Assembly: GCA_023404095.1 (NCBI GenBank)
Contig: JAEYDD010000032.1
Span: 1-64,000 of the forward strand
DNA from: Pseudomonadota bacterium
Lineage (GTDB): Bacteria > Pseudomonadota > Alphaproteobacteria > Rhizobiales > Rhizobiaceae
Direction of reading: 5' to 3'
Length of the DNA stretch: 64,000 bases
Positions 1-8,370 of this stretch are shown in pieces. The notes beneath the pieces were generated by a model. It saw only the letters and a list, made by a program, of their open reading frames with translations, made no database searches and was not told the origin of the DNA. A program made the translations under genes and the position numbers. Each line of letters starts with the position of its first letter. The first letter of the stretch is position 1.

Positions 1-324
1 TGGTGAGGCGGTTTCTACGGCCCAACCCAAAACAAGTCAACAGCCCAAATGACAGTTTTTTGAAATTTTTCCCCGCACACAAACCAAAACCCCGGTTTTC
101 CAGCATTCCAAACCACAAAAATTCTCACACAGAACCAAAACAGGGGAAACAGGGGGCAGATGCCTTCAATTATTCACATTGGCATCGTCATGAGCGGGTC
201 GGGCACGCGGGCGGTGGCGATTCACGCGTACATATATCGGCTCCGATTTGACTTGCCCCTGCAACACGTACATCTTCGGGCCGCTGCCACGGCGACGCAA
301 CGACACGGGACAAACGCGATCGGC
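1..324. other. Gene-free leader upstream of the M23 peptidase gene
   Basis: No convincing gene is visible. The first 150 bases are A-rich and C-rich and poor in codon bias compared with the genes that follow. A TTGACT at 248-253 followed after 17 bases by CATCTT could be a weak promoter for the peptidase gene. An ATG at 160 is in frame with the peptidase and is preceded by a G-rich stretch, but the 55 residues it would add look unlike a protein N-terminus of this family, so I treat them as non-coding. Confidence 0.4.
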
Positions 325-2283
325 ATGACGACGACCGACAGGAACATGATCCGCACGCTCGGCGACGAGCCGCCCCTGATGGCGGATGGCCGGCGCGCCC
401 CGGACCGGCGCGAGATCTCGCTGCGCTGGCTTTCAGGTACGTTCCTGACCGGCATCACCTCTTCCATACTGATGGGGGTCGCGCTCTTTGCAGCCCTCGA
501 CGGCCGCCAGCAGCTGGCGATCCCGGCCGAGGCCTATGCAGCACTCGAGCCGCAGGACCACGTGCCCCATGCCGAAAGTGCGGCCAAGCGCGGCCAGCGC
601 ATTCTCGATCCCACCATCGTCGCCAAGCCCGCCGACAAGAAGATCATGGACGTTTCGACCATGATCCATGACGGCGAGAAGGAGGTCGTCCGCCGCAAGC
701 CCTTCGCCCATGTGACGATGGCGCTCGCGGCAAGCAACCCCTCCGGGGCAGACTATCCGCCGTTCGATCCGCTCGCGATCTTCTCGGACGGTGAGCGCGA
801 CGAGCAGCCGGTGGCCCGCACCGGCACCATCTACGGTTCCGACGTCGAGTCGGAAGTTGCCCTGAAGAGCGGCGAATTCCCCTCCGGCGGATCCGCACTT
901 GCCTTCTCCGACCAGATGTCGGTGGACGAAGTCGAAGAGAATGTACGTACCAACGGTTCGGCGCTCACCGACGGCAGCACCCAGATCGCTTCCCTCTACT
1001 ATGTCGACCCGCAGCGCTTTGCCTCCGATGGCGGCGACCTCGACCTTTTGCAGGGGCTGACGGCACGCATCGTCGAGGAGAACATGAGCGTCTCCGATTT
1101 CGATACGCGCACGGACGACGACCCCGAATATGCCGAGAACGTCATTCCGGTCCGGCGGGCCCAGGGCATTGTCGACCTTATGGCTGCTTCCGGCTACAGC
1201 AAGGCGCAGGCCGAAGACCTGTCGCGCTATTTCGAAGGCGTGCTGGGCGGCGCCGAACTTGCGCAGGGCGACGTGTTGCGCATCTGCGTCATCCAGAAGG
1301 GAAAACAGGCCGACATCGTGCGGGCGTCCGTCTACTCCGGGGGCAGGCACGTCACGACCGTAGCACTTGATGACAAGGGACGCTTCATCCCGGGTGCGGA
1401 GCCGCCCCCGCTTTCGGCGGTAGCGACCGCCTTCGACGGCGACAACCGTCCTGTGATCGCCAGCGGCCGCGACCTGCCGCGCGTGTACGACGGGATCTAT
1501 CGCGCAGCACTGTCCTACGGCATGAGCCAGGGCATGACGGCCCAGCTGATCCGGATCCTGGCCAGCAATGTGGACTTCCAGGCGCAATTGCGGCCGAACG
1601 ATACGCTGGAAGCCTTCTTCTCCGTGGCCGACGACACCGGGGTCGCGACGGAGGACTCCGAGCTGCTCTTCATCGATGCCCGCTTCGGAGACAGCGAGAC
1701 GCGGGTCTACCGTTTCCAGGATCCCGAAGACGGCACGATCGACTACTATGACGAGGAGGGCAAGAGCATTCGCCAGTTCCTCCTGCGCAATCCGGTACCG
1801 AACGGCAAGTTCCGTTCCGGCTTTGGCATGCGCCGTCACCCGATCCTCGGCTTTTCCCGCATGCACACCGGCGTCGACTGGTCGGCACCGCGCGGTACGC
1901 CGATCATCGCAGCCGGTAACGGTACCGTGGAAAAGGCGGGCTGGGACTCTGGCGGCTACGGCAACCAGACCCTGATCCGGCATGCGAACGGTTATGTGTC
2001 GTCTTACAATCACCAGAGCGCGATCGCCAAGGGCGTCAAGGTCGGGGGCAAGGTTCGGCAGGGCCAGGTCATCGGATGGGTCGGAACAACAGGCCTTTCG
2101 ACCGGTCCGCATCTTCACTACGAGATGATCGTCAACGGCAACAAGGTCGACCCGCTGAAAATTCGCCTGCCGGGCGGCAAGTCGCTCGACGGCGAAGCGC
2201 TGGCGCAGTTTCAGGTGGAGCGCAAACGCATTGACGACCTCCTCGGCCGCAAGGCGGATGGTGCCGAAGTCGCAGCCAAGTAA
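325..2283 (+). CDS. M23 family peptidoglycan metalloendopeptidase with N-terminal membrane anchor
   Basis: Predicted zinc endopeptidase that cuts peptide cross-links of peptidoglycan in the periplasm. The 652-residue protein has a charged N-terminus, one membrane segment at about residues 36-58, a long middle region that probably includes LysM-like or dimerisation parts, and a C-terminal LytM/M23 domain. The zinc signature is intact: HTGVD (His514, Asp518) and PHLHYE (His596 and His598). No clear ribosome site precedes the chosen ATG; in-frame ATGs at 160 and 346 are alternatives, and 325 was chosen because the protein then begins shortly before the anchor. It converges on clpB. An envelope-growth or cell-separation role is an inference from the family. 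Confidence 0.9.
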   Translation: MTTTDRNMIRTLGDEPPLMADGRRAPDRREISLRWLSGTFLTGITSSILMGVALFAALDGRQQLAIPAEAYAALEPQDHVPHAESAAKRGQRILDPTIVAKPADKKIMDVSTMIHDGEKEVVRRKPFAHVTMALAASNPSGADYPPFDPLAIFSDGERDEQPVARTGTIYGSDVESEVALKSGEFPSGGSALAFSDQMSVDEVEENVRTNGSALTDGSTQIASLYYVDPQRFASDGGDLDLLQGLTARIVEENMSVSDFDTRTDDDPEYAENVIPVRRAQGIVDLMAASGYSKAQAEDLSRYFEGVLGGAELAQGDVLRICVIQKGKQADIVRASVYSGGRHVTTVALDDKGRFIPGAEPPPLSAVATAFDGDNRPVIASGRDLPRVYDGIYRAALSYGMSQGMTAQLIRILASNVDFQAQLRPNDTLEAFFSVADDTGVATEDSELLFIDARFGDSETRVYRFQDPEDGTIDYYDEEGKSIRQFLLRNPVPNGKFRSGFGMRRHPILGFSRMHTGVDWSAPRGTPIIAAGNGTVEKAGWDSGGYGNQTLIRHANGYVSSYNHQSAIAKGVKVGGKVRQGQVIGWVGTTGLSTGPHLHYEMIVNGNKVDPLKIRLPGGKSLDGEALAQFQVERKRIDDLLGRKADGAEVAAK

Positions 2284-2310
2284 ACGAGCAAGCCCTTTCT
2301 GGCTTGAATG

Positions 2311-2340
2311 AAAAAGGCGCGCGGATCAGCTCCGCGCGCC
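2311..2340 (-). terminator. Rho-independent terminator of clpB
   Basis: A perfect 10-bp inverted repeat (GGCGCGCGGA / TCCGCGCGCC) with a 5-base loop lies at 2316-2340. Read on the minus strand, the hairpin is followed directly by five T residues (2315-2311), the classic intrinsic terminator layout. It lies 28 bases after the clpB stop. In the plus direction the T-run is missing, so it probably acts mainly on clpB. Confidence 0.85.
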
Positions 2341-2368
2341 ATGTGTCTTCCATTTCGTGCCGACGGCC

Positions 2369-4972
2369 TCAGGCGGCCTTGCTTTTGCTGCCGACCGTGT
2401 GGAAGAGCAGCCGGTCGGACCCAGACGTGACCTTGACCGTCGAGCCGTCCGGGATCTCGTCCGAAAGAATCTTCTCGGCCAGCGGATCCTGCAGATACTT
2501 CTGGATCGCCCGCTTCAGCGGCCGTGCGCCGTAGACGGGATCGTAGCCCTTGTCGGCCAGCCAATGGGTGGCTTCTTCGTCCAGCTCCAGCGTGATCTTG
2601 CGCTCGGCAAGCAACTGCCGGACGCGACCGAGCTGGATGTCGACGATCGCCCCCATTTCCTGCCGCCGCAGGCGGTGGAACAGGATGATCTCGTCGACGC
2701 GGTTGAGGAATTCCGGACGGAAGTGCCCACGCACCACCGCCATGACCTCGTCGCGAACCTTCTCGCTGTCATCGTTCTCGCCGAGCTGGACCAGATACTC
2801 GGCCCCGAGGTTCGACGTCATGATGATCAGCGTATTGCGGAAGTCGACCGTGCGGCCCTGACCGTCGGTCAGGCGACCATCGTCGAGCACCTGCAGAAGC
2901 ACGTTGAAGACGTCCGGATGGGCCTTCTCGATCTCGTCGAACAGGACCACCTGGTAGGGCCGGCGGCGGATCGCCTCGGTCAGCGAACCTCCCTCCTCGT
3001 AACCGACATAGCCGGGAGGTGCGCCGATCAGCCGGGCAACGGAGTGCTTCTCCATGTACTCCGACATGTCCATGCGCACGATCGCCGTCTCGTCGTCGAA
3101 GAGGAAGCGCGCGAGCGCCTTGGTCAGCTCCGTCTTCCCGACGCCGGTCGGGCCGAGGAAGATGAACGAGCCGATCGGCCGGTGAGGATCCTGCAGGCCC
3201 GCACGCGCACGACGAACGGCACGCGAGACCGCCTGCACGGCATCGCCCTGGCCGACCACCGACTTGGCGAGCTCGTCTTCCATCCGCAACAGCTTGTCAC
3301 GCTCGCCTTCCAGCATCTTGTCGACCGGGATTCCGGTCCAGCGGGAGACCACATGCGCAATGTTGTCGGCCGTGACGACCTCCTGCACCATCGGATCGAG
3401 GTCACCCATGTCCTGGGCTTCGGCTTCTTCCAGCTCCTTCTCAAGGTGTGGAATGACGCCATAGGTCAGTTCGCCGGCGCGCTGGAACTCGCCCTTGCGC
3501 TGAACCATCGCCAGTTCGTTGCGGGCCTCCTCGAGCTTCTTCTTCAGGTCTGCGGCGTGGCCGAGCTTGCTCTTCTCAGCCTGCCAGCGCGCGGTCAACG
3601 CGGCTGCCTCCTCTTCCAGGGCGGTCAGGTCGACCTCGAGCTTTTCCAGCCGGTCTTGCGAGGACCGGTCGGTCTCCTTCTTCAAGGCCTCGCGCTCGAT
3701 CTTCAGCTGAATGATCCGCCGATCGAGCTCGTCGAGTTCCTCAGGCTTTGAATCCACCTGCATGCGCAGGCGGGCCGCCGCCTCGTCCATCAGGTCGATC
3801 GCCTTGTCAGGAAGGAAGCGGTCGGTGATGTAGCGGTTGGAGAGGGTCGCAGCCGCAACCAGGGCGGAATCGGAGATCCGCACCTTATGATGCTGCTCGT
3901 ATTTCTCCTTCAGGCCGCGCAGGATCGAGATCGTATCCTCGACCGTCGGCTCCTCGATGAAGACCGGCTGGAAGCGCCGGGCGAGCGCCGGATCCTTCTC
4001 GACATGCTTGCGGTACTCGTCCAGCGTGGTCGCGCCGACGCAGTGCAGCTCGCCGCGGGCAAGCGCAGGCTTCAGGAGGTTGGACGCGTCCATCGCCCCG
4101 TCCGCTTTGCCGGCGCCGACGAGCGTGTGCATCTCGTCGATGAACAGGATGATTTCGCCGTTCTCCGACTGGACCTCGTTGAGCACGGCCTTCAGCCGTT
4201 CCTCGAACTCGCCGCGATACTTCGCGCCTGCGATCAACGCGCCCATGTCGAGCGCCATCAGCCGCTTGTCCTTCAGGCTTTCGGGCACGTCGCCGTTGAC
4301 GATGCGCAGCGCCAGGCCCTCGGCGATCGCCGTCTTGCCGACGCCGGGCTCGCCGATCAGCACCGGATTGTTCTTGGTGCGGCGGGACAGGACCTGGATG
4401 GTGCGGCGGATTTCATCGTCGCGGCCGATCACCGGATCGAGCTTGCCCTCGCGCGCATCGGCGGTCAGGTCGCGCGCGTATTTCTTCAACGCATCGAAGC
4501 CCTGTTCGGCATTGGCGGTATCAGCGGTGCGACCCTTGCGCAGGTCGTTGATGACCTGGTTGAGAGCCTGCGGAGAAAGTCCCGCCTTTGCGAGGATGTC
4601 GGCGGTTGCTGCCGATTTCTCGATCGCAAGCGCCAGAAGCAGGCGCTCAACGGTGACGAAACTGTCGCCAGCCTTCTTGGCCGCATCCTCGGCGGTTGCG
4701 AAAACGCGTGCAAGCGGCTGCGCAAGCGAGAGCGAACCATTGCCGCCGCTCACTTTCGGAAGCTTGGCAATCGCAGCCTCCGTCGCCCGCAGTGCCTCCT
4801 TGGCGTCGCCGCCGGCGCGCGCGATCAGCGACGCTGCCATGCCCTGCTCGTCGTCGAGCAGAACTTTCAGGATGTGCTCGGGCGTGAATTGCGGATTGCC
4901 ATCGGCGAGCGCCTTGGTCTGCGCGGACTGCAAAAACCCGCGAACGCGCTCGGAGTATTTATCGATATTCAT
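2369..4972 (-). CDS. clpB: ATP-dependent chaperone ClpB (Hsp100 disaggregase)
   Basis: Cytoplasmic AAA+ disaggregase that works with DnaK to pull proteins out of aggregates after heat or other stress. At 867 residues it has the normal ClpB length and order: N-terminal Clp repeat domain, first nucleotide-binding domain with Walker A GEPGVGKT from residue 207, a coiled-coil middle domain rich in E, K and L at about 400-530, and second nucleotide-binding domain with GPTGVGKT from residue 607. The start is an ATG preceded by GGAGGT at good spacing. It is a single gene with its own terminator. Control by the heat-shock sigma factor is usual for the family, but I could not confirm a matching promoter. 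Confidence 0.98.
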   Translation of the reverse strand: MNIDKYSERVRGFLQSAQTKALADGNPQFTPEHILKVLLDDEQGMAASLIARAGGDAKEALRATEAAIAKLPKVSGGNGSLSLAQPLARVFATAEDAAKKAGDSFVTVERLLLALAIEKSAATADILAKAGLSPQALNQVINDLRKGRTADTANAEQGFDALKKYARDLTADAREGKLDPVIGRDDEIRRTIQVLSRRTKNNPVLIGEPGVGKTAIAEGLALRIVNGDVPESLKDKRLMALDMGALIAGAKYRGEFEERLKAVLNEVQSENGEIILFIDEMHTLVGAGKADGAMDASNLLKPALARGELHCVGATTLDEYRKHVEKDPALARRFQPVFIEEPTVEDTISILRGLKEKYEQHHKVRISDSALVAAATLSNRYITDRFLPDKAIDLMDEAAARLRMQVDSKPEELDELDRRIIQLKIEREALKKETDRSSQDRLEKLEVDLTALEEEAAALTARWQAEKSKLGHAADLKKKLEEARNELAMVQRKGEFQRAGELTYGVIPHLEKELEEAEAQDMGDLDPMVQEVVTADNIAHVVSRWTGIPVDKMLEGERDKLLRMEDELAKSVVGQGDAVQAVSRAVRRARAGLQDPHRPIGSFIFLGPTGVGKTELTKALARFLFDDETAIVRMDMSEYMEKHSVARLIGAPPGYVGYEEGGSLTEAIRRRPYQVVLFDEIEKAHPDVFNVLLQVLDDGRLTDGQGRTVDFRNTLIIMTSNLGAEYLVQLGENDDSEKVRDEVMAVVRGHFRPEFLNRVDEIILFHRLRRQEMGAIVDIQLGRVRQLLAERKITLELDEEATHWLADKGYDPVYGARPLKRAIQKYLQDPLAEKILSDEIPDGSTVKVTSGSDRLLFHTVGSKSKAA

Positions 4973-5200
4973 AAGACGACCTCCATGTCTCGACCGGCCC
5001 CTTCAGGCACCGGTCGGCGATTCAGGATCAGGCTCCCGTTCTCGGCAAACCTGTCAATTGCGAGGTTGGATGGCATTGAAGCATGTCAACCGCACACGGA
5101 ATATGGGGAGGCGGCAACCGAATTAAAGGGAGGCGCCCGCCTCCGCCGCGGACTTTTTGCCAGGCCGGCCGGCCCAGCCTCGAAAAAGAGGAAAGACAAA
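4973..5200 (-). promoter_or_regulatory. Upstream region of clpB
   Basis: This spacer between clpB and the DUF4167 gene must hold the clpB promoter. Reading the minus strand there are two TTGACA hexamers, at 5089-5084 and 5057-5052, either of which could be a -35 box, but neither has a good -10 box 16-18 bases further on. I therefore mark the region rather than one promoter. No small gene is visible. Confidence 0.3.
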
Positions 5201-5235
5201 AGAAAAGCCGCCTGCAACGCAGTGTTGCAGGCGGC
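5201..5235 (-). terminator. Rho-independent terminator of the DUF4167 gene
   Basis: A perfect 12-bp inverted repeat (GCCGCCTGCAAC / GTTGCAGGCGGC) with a 5-base loop lies at 5207-5235, about 50 bases after the DUF4167 stop. On the minus strand it is followed by a T-rich run (TTTTCTTTTGTCTTT), as expected for a factor-independent terminator. It separates this gene from clpB, which lies in the same direction. Confidence 0.85.
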
Positions 5236-5285
5236 CGTTCAGATCGGGCCAGTCGTCCGCCGAACGCCGGCGGCGCGATGGCAAA

Positions 5286-5951
5286 TCATTCGGTCGTTGC
5301 CGTCTCCAGCACCGGGCCTTCACCCGAATCCGTCGCCTCATCCCCGGCCTTCTGGGCCTCGGTGCGACGGGGGCGCCGCTGGCGGGGGGCGCTGCGGCGG
5401 CGCGAAGGTTGAGGCGCCGATGCCTCTTCCTCCAGCGAGACCTCTGCCGGCGTGCCTTCGATGACCGGCTGAGGGCCTGTGCCGTCGATCACGGGCTCGG
5501 CAACAGCGACGGGCTCCGGCGCCGCTGCTGCGGCCGGTACCGGGGCCGATGCAGCCGCGGGGGCTGCAGCAACGGGGGCGTCGTCGCCAGAGAAATCGTC
5601 GTCCTGGTCGCGGTCGAAGCCGTCCCGGTCGTTGAAGTCCTGGCGATCGTCACGCTGGTGGCGTTCCTGCATCTGCTGTTGGGCAGAGAGGATGATTCGA
5701 TTGTAGTGCTCGGCGTGCTGGAGATAGTTTTCCGCCATCACGCGGTCGCCGGCGCTCTGGGCATCGCGGGCCAATGCTGCGTATTTCTCCGCAATCGTCT
5801 GAGCCGTGCCCCTGATCTTTACGTCCGGACCGGAGCTGTCGTAGGTCCGGGTCAGCGGATTGCCGCCGCCCTTGCGGAAATTGTTGTTGTTATTGTTGTT
5901 ATTGTTGTTGTTACGCCCGCGGCCGCGCTTGTTTTGCTGTCCTGGCCTCAT
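5286..5951 (-). CDS. DUF4167 domain protein with poly-asparagine N-terminus
   Basis: Function unknown. The 221-residue protein begins with a basic stretch followed by 11 consecutive Asn (residues 14-24), then a conserved block of about 70 residues with alanine- and tyrosine-rich helices (a run like AEKYAALARDAQ) that matches the DUF4167 family of alphaproteobacteria as I remember it. The remainder is low complexity: Asp/Arg-rich, then Ala/Pro-rich, ending in a basic Arg-rich segment. The charged, disordered character suggests RNA or protein binding, but this is only inference. It lies next to prmC-prfA, a common rhizobial arrangement, with its own terminator. Confidence 0.85.
   Translation of the reverse strand: MRPGQQNKRGRGRNNNNNNNNNNNFRKGGGNPLTRTYDSSGPDVKIRGTAQTIAEKYAALARDAQSAGDRVMAENYLQHAEHYNRIILSAQQQMQERHQRDDRQDFNDRDGFDRDQDDDFSGDDAPVAAAPAAASAPVPAAAAAPEPVAVAEPVIDGTGPQPVIEGTPAEVSLEEEASAPQPSRRRSAPRQRRPRRTEAQKAGDEATDSGEGPVLETATTE
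5880..5912 (-). repeat. AAY trinucleotide tract encoding 11 Asn
   Basis: Eleven consecutive AAC/AAT codons near the start of the DUF4167 gene. The tract is AT-rich in a GC-rich genome and is a simple-sequence repeat that could change length in steps of three without breaking the frame. Confidence 0.85.
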
Positions 5952-6295
5952 ATTTCACTCACCTGAACTCTGGTCTTGATGATCGTGTATTTACACCGCC
6001 CGGCCGCACAAGCAGACCCGGACGAATTTCGTCGGAGAACACACCACGCCCTTCGGTGGTCCTGTCGCCGCTGAACGTCAAATTGACAGGTACCTGCACA
6101 GAGCAGCTTCTAACCCCAGCAACTCTTCTTTGAGAGGAAGCTTCGCGTCGGTCATTGCAGAGCGAATCTGTTTCTCATGACCTTGCCCGGTGCGTAGGGG
6201 CAACCTATCCCGCTTCACCGCTGATTCCAAGCCTTTTCTTTGCGACCCTTCTGCGTTGGCAACGGAAATTGTGCACTTTCGACCCTGGTCGTCAC
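5952..6295. other. Gene-free 344-base interval between DUF4167 and prmC
   Basis: No protein gene is supported on either strand. The part next to the DUF4167 gene is its mRNA leader, with an AGGTGAG-like ribosome site just before the ATG. The central part has less codon bias and holds only short inverted repeats, such as ACCAC/GTGGT near 6040-6062. A small RNA is possible but I cannot support one from sequence alone. Confidence 0.35.
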
Positions 6296-7159
6296 CTACA
6301 TGGCGGCAAAAATGAGAACACGGTCGTTTCCACCGAGGTCGCTTGCCGCCTCCAGGAGGCGAAAACCCTTGGCCTGCATCAGTTCCGTCACCGCTTGGCG
6401 CTGGTCGAAACCGATCTCCAGGCCGACCACGCCGCCGGGCGCCAGATGCGCCTTTGCTCCGTCGGCGATGGCGCGGTAGGCATCCAGCCCGTCTCCGCCC
6501 CCGTCCAAGGCCCGCCTGGGGTCGAATCGCTTCACCTCATCGGCCAGTTCGTCGACCACGGCGGAGCGAATATAGGGCGGGTTGGAAACAATTATGTCGT
6601 ATCGACCGCTCACCGCGGTGAACCAGTCGCTCTTCAGAGCTTCGAACCGATCCGACAGATCATTAAGCTGGGCATTCGCCCGCGCTGTTTCAAGGGCGCC
6701 TTCCGAAATATCGGTTCCCGTGCCCACAGTGCCGGGCACGGCTTCGATCAGCGCCAGGCAGATCGCGCCGGTCCCCGTGCCGAGGTCGAGGATGCGGCAA
6801 CTTCCCTTCGTCGCGACGATCCGCTCCACCACAGGAATGAGCCGCTCGACCAGGATTTCGGTATCCGGCCGGGGCTCCAGCGTCTCGGGCGACAGCGAAA
6901 GCATCAGCCCGAAGAATGGCCGCCGCCCGAGAATCCGGAAAACCGGCTCCCGGTCGATCCTGCGCATGATGGCAGCGGCGACGATCGCCTGCTTGGCCTC
7001 GTCGATCACCTGCGTTCCGGCGGAGATCATTCCAGCCGGTTCGAGGCCAAGAAGGCCGCCGACAAGCAGGCGGGCTTCACGTGCCGCATCCGCAATACCG
7101 CCGTCGGCGAGCCGACGCCGTGCTTCGGTCAGGACATCGGAAAGAAGCGCGCCGGGCAC
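6296..7159 (-). CDS. prmC: Release factor glutamine methyltransferase PrmC (HemK)
   Basis: SAM-dependent enzyme that N5-methylates the glutamine of the GGQ motif of class I release factors. The 287-residue protein has the SAM-binding motif DLGTGTGAI near residue 125 and the catalytic NPPY motif at 193-196, which holds the target Gln side chain. The first codon is GTG, 3 bases after the prfA stop, so the enzyme is co-transcribed with its substrate, as in many bacteria. Confidence 0.96.
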   Translation of the reverse strand: MPGALLSDVLTEARRRLADGGIADAAREARLLVGGLLGLEPAGMISAGTQVIDEAKQAIVAAAIMRRIDREPVFRILGRRPFFGLMLSLSPETLEPRPDTEILVERLIPVVERIVATKGSCRILDLGTGTGAICLALIEAVPGTVGTGTDISEGALETARANAQLNDLSDRFEALKSDWFTAVSGRYDIIVSNPPYIRSAVVDELADEVKRFDPRRALDGGGDGLDAYRAIADGAKAHLAPGGVVGLEIGFDQRQAVTELMQAKGFRLLEAASDLGGNDRVLIFAAM

Positions 7160-7162
7160 GCC

Positions 7163-8245
7163 TCAGCCCCGCTGTTCGGAAAGCTGCGCCAGCTGACCGG
7201 CCTGATAATCCGCCAGCAACGCATCGACCACCTCGTCGATCTCGCCTTCCATCATCCGGTCGAGCTTGTAGAGCGTCAGGTTGATGCGGTGATCGGTGAC
7301 GCGACCCTGCGGGAAATTGTAGGTACGGATGCGCTCCGAGCGGTCGCCGGACCCCACCTGGCTCTTGCGGTCGGCCGAACGTTCACTCTCCGCCCGCTGG
7401 CGCTCCATGTCGTAGAGCCGCGACCGCAGCACTTGCATGGCCTTTGCGCGGTTCTGATGCTGCGATTTTTCGGAGCTGGTCACAACGAGGCCGGTCGGCA
7501 GATGGGTAATGCGAACCGCCGAATCGGTCGTGTTGACGTGCTGGCCGCCGGCGCCCGACGAGCGCATGGTGTCGATGCGAATATCTTCCGGACGAATTTC
7601 GATGTCGATATCCTCAGCCTCGGGAAGCACCGCAACAGTCGCTGCAGAGGTGTGGATACGTCCGCTCGCCTCGGTTTCGGGCACCCGCTGCACGCGATGC
7701 ACGCCGGATTCGAATTTCATCTTGGCGAACACGCCGCGCCCCGAGATGGTGGCGATGATCTCCTTGTAACCCCCAGCTTCGCCCTCGCTGGCAGAGAGCA
7801 CTTCCACCTTCCAGCCGTTCGCCGCCGCGAAGCGTTCGTACATGCGAAAGAGATCGCCGGCAAAAAGGGCTGCCTCGGACCCTCCGGTACCGGCACGGAT
7901 TTCCACGATCGCACTCTTTTCGTCGGCGGCATCCTTGGGCAGGAGAAGGATCTGCATATCCTGCTCCAGCTTCTCGATTCGCTCCTTCAGGTCGGGCAGC
8001 TCCATTTCGGCAAGGTCGCGCATCTCGCGGTCGGTGCCTTTGTCGGCGAGCATTGCCTCCAGATCGGCAATCTCGCTGCCGGCCTTCTCGTATTCGCGGA
8101 TCTTCGTCACGACCGGCTGCAGTTCCGAATACTCCGATGCCAGTTTGACATAGGTATCGGAATCCGGCCCCGCAGACATGCGCGCTTCGATCTCGCCGAA
8201 GCGCCGCTCCAGTTCCCGCATTTTCTCGACCGGAAGCTTTGCCAC
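7163..8245 (-). CDS. prfA: Peptide chain release factor 1
   Basis: Recognises UAA and UAG stop codons in the ribosomal A site and triggers peptide release. The frame is open further upstream, but the family start is the GTG at 8245 (first residues M-A-K-L-P-V-E-K), preceded by GGAG. This gives 360 residues and puts GGQ at 233-235, the same position as in E. coli RF1, which supports the start. The tripeptide motif for stop-codon reading appears as PET (in RVPETE). The gene is followed by prmC at 3 bases. Confidence 0.97.
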   Translation of the reverse strand: MAKLPVEKMRELERRFGEIEARMSAGPDSDTYVKLASEYSELQPVVTKIREYEKAGSEIADLEAMLADKGTDREMRDLAEMELPDLKERIEKLEQDMQILLLPKDAADEKSAIVEIRAGTGGSEAALFAGDLFRMYERFAAANGWKVEVLSASEGEAGGYKEIIATISGRGVFAKMKFESGVHRVQRVPETEASGRIHTSAATVAVLPEAEDIDIEIRPEDIRIDTMRSSGAGGQHVNTTDSAVRITHLPTGLVVTSSEKSQHQNRAKAMQVLRSRLYDMERQRAESERSADRKSQVGSGDRSERIRTYNFPQGRVTDHRINLTLYKLDRMMEGEIDEVVDALLADYQAGQLAQLSEQRG

Positions 8246-8370
8246 CGTAGAAACTCCAGATTTCCGCCGCGCACGCCAGAAAACCGGATCGGGGGTTTCA
8301 TGACAGCGCGGATGTTGATGATCGGGCGATCGAAGCCGGCTGACAAGTTGGCCGATCGCGATGGGCGCGG

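Noticed and set aside
160..324. Extension of the M23 peptidase to the ATG at 160
   Set aside because: The extra 55 residues (many His, Arg and Ala without pattern) precede the family-like start and membrane anchor; the G-rich stretch before 160 could be chance.
4973..5130. Heat-shock (RpoH) promoter upstream of clpB
   Set aside because: TTGACA-type -35 boxes are present, but no convincing partner box was found at the right distance, so only the region was annotated.
2357..5464. Two long plus-strand open frames antisense to clpB
   Set aside because: ClpB motifs on the minus strand are complete; the plus frames have no ribosome sites or domains.
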